Shown: one piece after another, positions 58,650-64,000 of the stretch
Position numbering within the stretch: the first letter of the stretch is position 1
Layout: each line of letters starts with the position of its first letter
Assembly: GCA_003952965.2 (NCBI GenBank)
Contig: CM025855.1
Coordinates: forward strand, 9,706,174 to 9,770,173
Length of the DNA: 64,000 bases
Direction of reading: 5' to 3'
Source: Morella rubra
Lineage: Eukaryota > Streptophyta > Magnoliopsida > Fagales > Myricaceae
Position numbers and translations under genes: made by a program
The notes under the pieces: generated by a model
Databases searched by the model: none
Seen by the model: only the letters and a program-made list of their open reading frames with translations
What the model was told of the DNA's origin: nothing

Positions 58650-59135
58650 GCGCGTATGTGAGGATGTGATGGGTACAGGCATGTAAAGTGAGTTGTTGAA
58701 AAAAAATATGATAAGTGTGAGTATGTGAATACTAACTCGTACAAGCATTAATGTGGGTGGTTGAAAAAATATAAGGATTAGTATAAAAATATTAATTCTT
58801 AAGAGGAATTCAACAATACGATAAAACGTCCTTATCATAAGCATGAGTATGTGAATAAGTAAATTGTAGAAGCACTTAATGTGTGAGTTGTTGAAAAAAT
58901 ACTATCAGTATAAATACATTAACTGTTAAGATGAATTCAACATTGCTATCATAATTTTATTATCATAAGTGCGAGTATATGAATATGTAACTCGTACAAG
59001 CACGTAGAGTGAGTGGTTTAAAAAATATAAGGACGAGTATAAACATATAAGCTTTTAAGATGATTCCAACAATGCTAACACAATTTTATTATTAACAGCG
59101 AGCGAACATGAGTATGTGATTAGTACAAGCATGGT
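58650..59135. repeat. tandem repeat, about 130-bp period, roughly 4 units
   Basis: Units begin around GTGAGTATGTGAATA...CTCGTACAAGCA (58716), recurring at about 58840, 58970 and 59107. Each contains a GGTTGAAAAAATAT-like word and GAATTCAACA. Lies inside the CACTA-2 subterminal region. Confidence 0.75.
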
Positions 59136-60129
59136 TTATAATTTCAACATTATCTAAATCTCCAAAACACATTAGCATGGTTTAGAATGGTATACAATGC
59201 CAACAGAACGGTATCAAACGATACAGAACGAAATATCTAATTTTATTGAACCATCCTAAACTGTTTAGACGGATGCATACATAATTTATAGTTGCAATCG
59301 TACCTTCCGAATGACAAATATAATCGTTCGAGCATTAAATCCTAAAATGTAATGTTTATAACATCTTCGATAATTTGTCCAAACGGTACGTAGACAAACG
59401 CAGAGTTCAGATATCGTACGAACGGCCTCACAAAGCATCTGAATGGATATCTCCTAAATGGATCGTTTAGATTTACGGTCTGAATCGTCTGGGCTGACAT
59501 TCCACGTTCTTCTTAGTCCAAATGGTTACGCAAACGGACACTTTCCGCATGCAACTTCTAGGAGCTCGCAAATGTTCGTGTTCCGTCCTAACTATAAGGC
59601 TCACCATTCGAAAGGGTATAACGAATGCTATGGACGAACGTTGCTTTCCAATGTATGAACATACTTCCTTCTTTGGGACAGAACGACGCCACGTCCCAAA
59701 AAAGAAAAATAGTTCCGTTAGAACGAAATTGTTCTTGAGTTCGAATGGTATCCCACTTTTAACAACTTTTGGGATGTAAGGTCGCCGTGACTCCAAAAAT
59801 AACAATGTCGTTCGAACGCTTTATTAATGTTCGTTTGAAAGGTAATGTCGCGATGGAAAAAACCGTCTCAAAATGTCTTATTTTTTAGGGATAGAAATTT
59901 TCGTTGCAAAAAATACGGATATTTTTGGGGACAAGGAAATATGTCCTAAAAAATCGAGATTTTTTTTGGGGAGAAAATTTTTGTCCCAAAATAAATTTTT
60001 CATCCTAAAAAATATATTAGCCTCATTTATCGGTGCGGATTTTTCAATCCATCCCGAGAGAACATCCTTTGGGGAGGGAGTTTTTGGCATCCAAAAAATC
60101 TGTTCCAAGGGCTCAAATTTTTTGTAGTG

Positions 60130-60469
60130 TTAGTTTTTATACCATGAAGAACTTTAAGAGATGAGATTTGAATAGAATTGCTTAGGGAGAATTTAGCCCT
60201 CGGAGCTTGTTTGATTTCTCATTGATTTTAATAGAGATATATATTGCAAACTTAAACATGGAACGACAATATAATTAGAATAACAAAAATAAAAAACAAA
60301 AAGCTTGCTTGCTGTCTACACAATCTGTCAGTACAGAACCACACATTAATCTGTCAAAAGTGTAAGAAGTATGCTATAAAAACCAGTTTTTATTTAAGGA
60401 TGATTAAAGATAATTATTTATTTTGTGTTTATCACATATGTTTATTTATTTATGGGTATTGTGTTGTGG
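60130..60469. other. remnant of the SABATH downstream flank
   Basis: 60140-60400 matches 33490-33760 (TACCATGA.GAA, ATAGAATTGCT, GCAAACTTAA.A and CAGTA.AGAACCACA.TTAAT shared). No methyltransferase sequence is attached here; CACTA-2 sits on one side. Confidence 0.6.
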
Positions 60470-61633
60470 CATAAGATGTCACACAGTTTTATTGTTAAGT
60501 GACATTGTAGAAAAGTCATGCCAATGATTAATGAATCAAAGGCGGAGAGTATGACTTTTCGGTTCCTTGTTTACTTGACGTTTGTTCTAGACCAAGGTAC
60601 ATATTTATGTATATAGGTCTACACTCGTTGTGCCTATATTAAATAGAATGATGGACTCTGTCATTGAGGTGGTGACCTTAAGCAAACGAGTGGATGCATG
60701 TAAGAGTACATGCATTGAACGGGATCAAATATGAATATCTTCTTGAAGTGATCACCGATGGTGAAAATGATATTCGGCACAATCGACTTATGTATCCTTA
60801 GACCTGAGAGGTTTATATGGAATGTTTGTTGTATACTTGTGCTCTAACCGAGTCATTTGGTGATGATATTTAGAAGTCAAATATTCCAAACAAAGTTGGG
60901 TCTTGTATATAATAAATAGTTTTTTATACATGCTCAACAAGGAATCCACTAGTCTCTTAACAGATAGTATATTCATTAAATCTGTATCGAGTTGAACTTG
61001 GAAAATCATTGGCCAGTGTAATTAATAAATTTTTTTGGAAACAATTTGGGAGTTCAACAAAATTATAGATTGGAATTAATAATTATATGAGCTAGGGATT
61101 TAATCGGTGATATTGTTTTGATCCTATTGGCTCATGTGGAATATAGAATGGTGGAAGGATAAATAAGTTAATATTGTTAGCAAAAGGATTTCACAAATCA
61201 ATCTCAAAATTCTCGGGGGTGAATTGTAATATGTTGGTGGACTTGATTATAATTAGTAGAAGCCCAAAATTCGGAATAAAAGAATATAAGGGAGTTAATG
61301 GAAAATGAGTTTTTCCATGTGATCCTACGGCCGAGATTTGAGATCCCTAACGATCCCACGCACTATCACAGCTAGGGTTTTCATATATAAGGATAGCTAT
61401 GAGATAGTCTACCCTAGAATTAATGGAATGACTAATTGTTAGTCTAAGAGTTGGCCATCAGGACTCAGAGAAAACCTAAGATAGTTGTGAGCGTGGAGAG
61501 GAAGGAGGCAGAACACTTGAGCTGCTATTATGGAATCTCGGGATTGTGAGTTCGACAAGAACCTGAAGATTATCGAAGAATTCTCGGGATCTAAAAAGAG
61601 AATTGGTAAGTTAATTTTTCGCAACAAACTTTC
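60470..61633 (+). repeat. copia element C, 5' LTR (approximate)
   Basis: Placed by the PBS-like TTGTATCAGAGCC at 61636-61648, one base off the usual TGGTATCAGAGC. The left edge is a guess near 60470. The right LTR would lie beyond the window. Confidence 0.5.
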
Positions 61634-61635
61634 AG

Positions 61636-61648
61636 TTGTATCAGAGCC
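61636..61648 (+). promoter_or_regulatory. primer binding site of copia element C
   Basis: TTGTATCAGAGCC, close to the plant initiator-Met tRNA PBS. Lacks one G compared with the usual word. Confidence 0.55.
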
Positions 61649-62601
61649 AGGTTAGTTGAACCTCATTATCTTAAGATCTGTATCACACATTGTTAAGAAT
61701 ATTCATGGTAATCGAATTATGTGATTTGTTTTGAAAATAGTTTTCAAATACATCGTTCTGTTCTTTACGGTTTCTAAAATCGTGTGAAGAATAATGTTTT
61801 GAAACCTATATGATTCGGTTTTTGTGAAAGTTGTTTTGCCGCTAATGTTTTTGGAAATCGTATGAATAGATATTCTTCGGATTTTCATCTTTTACGTTTT
61901 GATGAGATCAAACGTGCGTTTGTTTGTTATGGATCTGTTTCGACTGACAAATTGCTATGAATTTTGTTTATGAGCAAGAGATTTTGCCGTTCACAGCAAC
62001 TCGGATTAGATCCGTTTGTGCTATTTTCTTTCTAAAGAAGGAATCGTTGCTACATGAAGAAAAATATGTTTTTCCTTATTTATTTGAAATCTCTCTCTCA
62101 CTGTAGTTTTGGAATCCAATTGGAAATGTATTGATTAAATTCAATTGTGAATGAATGACATGTTATTTGAATATTTGATTTGTTGTTATTTGGTTTATGC
62201 AAATATAACATGTTGATATGATGGGGAAGAGAAAAGGGTTTCTCTTTCACAAAATAAAATGTGGCCAGCGGCATGGTGGGTTTCTGCCGTGCCACTGGCT
62301 GGAGCTCCTCCAGTGAGACAGGAGCAGCATTTGGCCGGAGCTAACACGGTGTCTGGTAGCCTTCGAGGCTGCGGACACTAGCAGTTCAACACACCCGTGT
62401 ATGACATAGGTGTGATGAAATAGGTGGCTACCGGCAGCCACCAGTGCACCGGACGGCAGCATAAATGGCTGCCGACGGCCTAGGAATCCAACGTGTGGCT
62501 AGATCCATGGCCAGACAACGGCTGCCAAAGTGGCCAGCGGCCTATTGGTGCTTTCCCATGGCACAAGTGGCGCCCAGCATGGTGATGCTGGGTCGCCTGC
62601 T

Positions 62602-62982
62602 TGGGCCAAACGGGTAGGGCAAATTTTTGCCCTATGCGGCCCATTTTTCTAGATTTAAAAAAGTGGCTGTTTTCACCATTTGGGCCGAAGTTTTTTTTAT
62701 TAAGCCCAATTTTGTTTCAAGAGGAGAGGCCCAATAATTGGGCTCATTTTAGAAACGGTTGGGCTGGTTTTAAATTGTTGGGCTGAATTCTTTGTTTGAT
62801 TTAAAACAGTGAAGGCCCAGTTTTATATTTGAAAAGGAAAAGGCCCAATTTTGTTTTCTAATGGATGTGGGCTATAGTTATAGAACTGCTGGGCCGTTTT
62901 AAAATAAAACGTTTTCGGCTTTTTTAAGGGGCTGTTAGGCTATTTTAAGGCTGAATGTTTTATTTTAAAAGGGAGAAGCCCA
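62602..62982. promoter_or_regulatory. array of 13 TGGGCC/T (site II-like) motifs
   Basis: TGGGCY or its complement counted 13 times in about 380 bases (from TGGGCC at 62602 to AGCCCA at about 62977). Such motifs are bound by TCP-type factors in plant promoters. Function here is unproven. Confidence 0.5.
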
Positions 62983-63003
62983 TGTTCGTTTTTGAAATGA
63001 ATT

Positions 63004-63100
63004 TTGACCCGGACCATGACCCATAAACCGAATAGGTGGGTCAAACGTTGACTGTTGACCAATTTGGTTTGACCGGGTTTGACTCGATTTGACCATTGAC
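63004..63100 (+). promoter_or_regulatory. cluster of seven TTGAC (W-box core) motifs
   Basis: TTGAC at 63004, 63048, 63055, 63069, 63079, 63089 and 63096, all on the plus strand; six fall within 53 bases. W-box clusters bind WRKY factors. Confidence 0.55.
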
Positions 63101-63830
63101 TTTTTTCATTAAAAAAAATAAAAATAAAAATCAAGGGTTAAATGGGATTGTTTAGAGGAAATTAATCCCATGACATCCCATTGTTGGTAAATGAGAATTC
63201 TATTTTATTGAGTGTTGGATGAAACTAAAATAAGGGATTCCAATTTCTTAATTTTATAGTTTGTCTCATTTATTTCTTTGGAAGTTAAATGAGAATAGAT
63301 GAGAAGTGGGGGTGTTGACTAAAATAGCTGTACTGACCCATTTCAAAATTACATTTGAATTAGATAATGGTTGCCTTAATCAAATAAACACATACGCTAA
63401 AATAGTGAATATCGTGTTTGTTTGATGGCCAAAAGGAATATCAAGAATTATGAATAATTATATGCTATGAGTATGTGACATGAGATGAATTCGTAATGGA
63501 TAATTATTATTTGCTTTTACAATATGTGCCCATGGTTACTAAAATAGAATCATGTGCATATGAGGTAAGAGTTCTTGATACCCACTAGTGACACAGAATA
63601 TAATTGTTATATTCTAGATTTTTTTTGATTGCAATGTCATAGTGGGAGGTACCATTAGTTATTCAAAAACCCGATGCTAGTGGAATATAAATACATGGGA
63701 TTATTTTTTCTTTGTTTTTGCAAATTCAATATGTCAAATCTTTATCTTTTATATGATATTTTAGGACTGGACCAAAATGTTGTTGATCGAAATATGATTC
63801 CTTTTAAAGATATGCTATTATAGATGCGAA

Positions 63831-64000
63831 TTTGATGGATTGTCCATTAAATTCTTAGTGTGTTGATTCAGGCGCTACATCTTACATTTGCAATACATTG
63901 CAAGGGTTTAAAGGAACCCGAAGATTGAATAAAAAGGGGAAATTGTGTTAAGAATGGGAACGACTGCAAATGTTGCAGCAACATCCATTGGTATTTTTCA
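63831..64000 (+). pseudogene. copia element C protease start (runs off window)
   Basis: VDSGATSYICNTLQGFKGTR from 63862, the copia aspartic protease DSGATS site (D at 63865), followed by RLNKKGKL and, in another frame, RMGTTANVAATSIGIF. A frameshift near 63945 is visible. Continues past 64000. Confidence 0.75.

Larger units (their letters stand above)
55853..60129 (-). mobile_element. CACTA element 2, 5' part (3' end missing)
   Basis: The 5' terminus at 60129 reads CACTACAAAAAATTTGAG inward. Subterminal DNA at 57620-59860 has weak ACCGTTCGAAC / CCGAACGGT words like CACTA-1. The element breaks off at 55853, inside the TNP2 block of its transposase, so the 3' half is lost. Confidence 0.75.
61649..63830 (+). 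other. copia element C leader region without recognisable gag
   Basis: About 2.2 kb between PBS and protease in which no gag motif or zinc knuckle can be read. Holds a GC-rich block (62265-62600), a run of TGGGCC/T motifs (62602-62982) and a TTGAC cluster (63004-63100). A gag swap, deletion or a non-autonomous element would explain it. Confidence 0.4.

Noticed and set aside
44515..60129. One giant CACTA element from 44515 to 60129
   Set aside because: Ends look similar, but a better partner for 44515 is the CATTAGTG at 44885, and CACTA-2 is broken at 55853. Flanking triplets differ.
61439..62462. Small minus-strand ORFs in the copia C leader
   Set aside because: No conserved motifs; they overlap LTR/PBS sequence read in the opposite sense.
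1..64000. tRNA, rRNA or CRISPR features
   Set aside because: None seen; no tRNA-like cloverleaf or regular repeat-spacer array could be recognised by reading.

Overview
This window is nuclear DNA from a flowering plant, most likely a woody core eudicot. It has intron-containing genes with GT/AG splice sites, long AT-rich gaps, and several plant transposon families nested in one another (hAT, CACTA/En-Spm, Ty1-copia, Ty3-gypsy, MITEs). I cannot name the species.

Layout: (1) 1-6412 holds two degenerate hAT transposase genes facing each other tail to tail, bounded by CCGG-rich subterminal DNA; the right hAT terminus is near 6412. (2) 6413-14153 is an apparently intact RDR1 gene (RNA-dependent RNA polymerase 1, antiviral and silencing amplification). 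It has four coding exons, 1129 residues and the catalytic DLDGD motif. Its upstream region carries TGACG-type and W-box motifs. (3) 15955-17723 and 33948-36021, both on the minus strand, are two intact three-exon SABATH carboxyl methyltransferase genes. A third copy at 45411-46370 is a pseudogene. Scattered flank homologies (32840-33040 with 45230-45395; 33490-33760 with 60140-60400) indicate an old tandem SABATH array broken up by transposons. (4) 18572-28144 is a large CACTA element with a frameshifted transposase, a second ORF of the putative-plant-transposon-protein type, and long arrays of CGTCCGGACG-like subterminal repeats. (5) 36740-42665 is a minus-strand copia relic with its 3' LTR, polypurine tract, a degenerate third ORF of the same domain type as the CACTA ORF2, and a pol region internally deleted in frame. 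(6) 42666-47145 holds copia fragments, a CACTA MITE and the SABATH pseudogene. (7) 47146-52504 is a decayed gypsy element with a full 5' LTR and a truncated 3' LTR. (8) 52505-55852 holds a seed-maturation (LEA/SMP) fragment and an LTR-like block. (9) 55853-60129 is the 5' part of a second CACTA element. (10) From about 60470 to the window end is the start of another copia element, with PBS and protease and unusual motif-dense DNA in between.

Only RDR1 and the two SABATH genes look functional. RDR1 is known to be salicylate-inducible in other plants and some SABATH enzymes methylate salicylate, but the SABATH copies here look closer to the loganate/farnesoate-type and uncharacterised clade, so a functional link is only a hypothesis.
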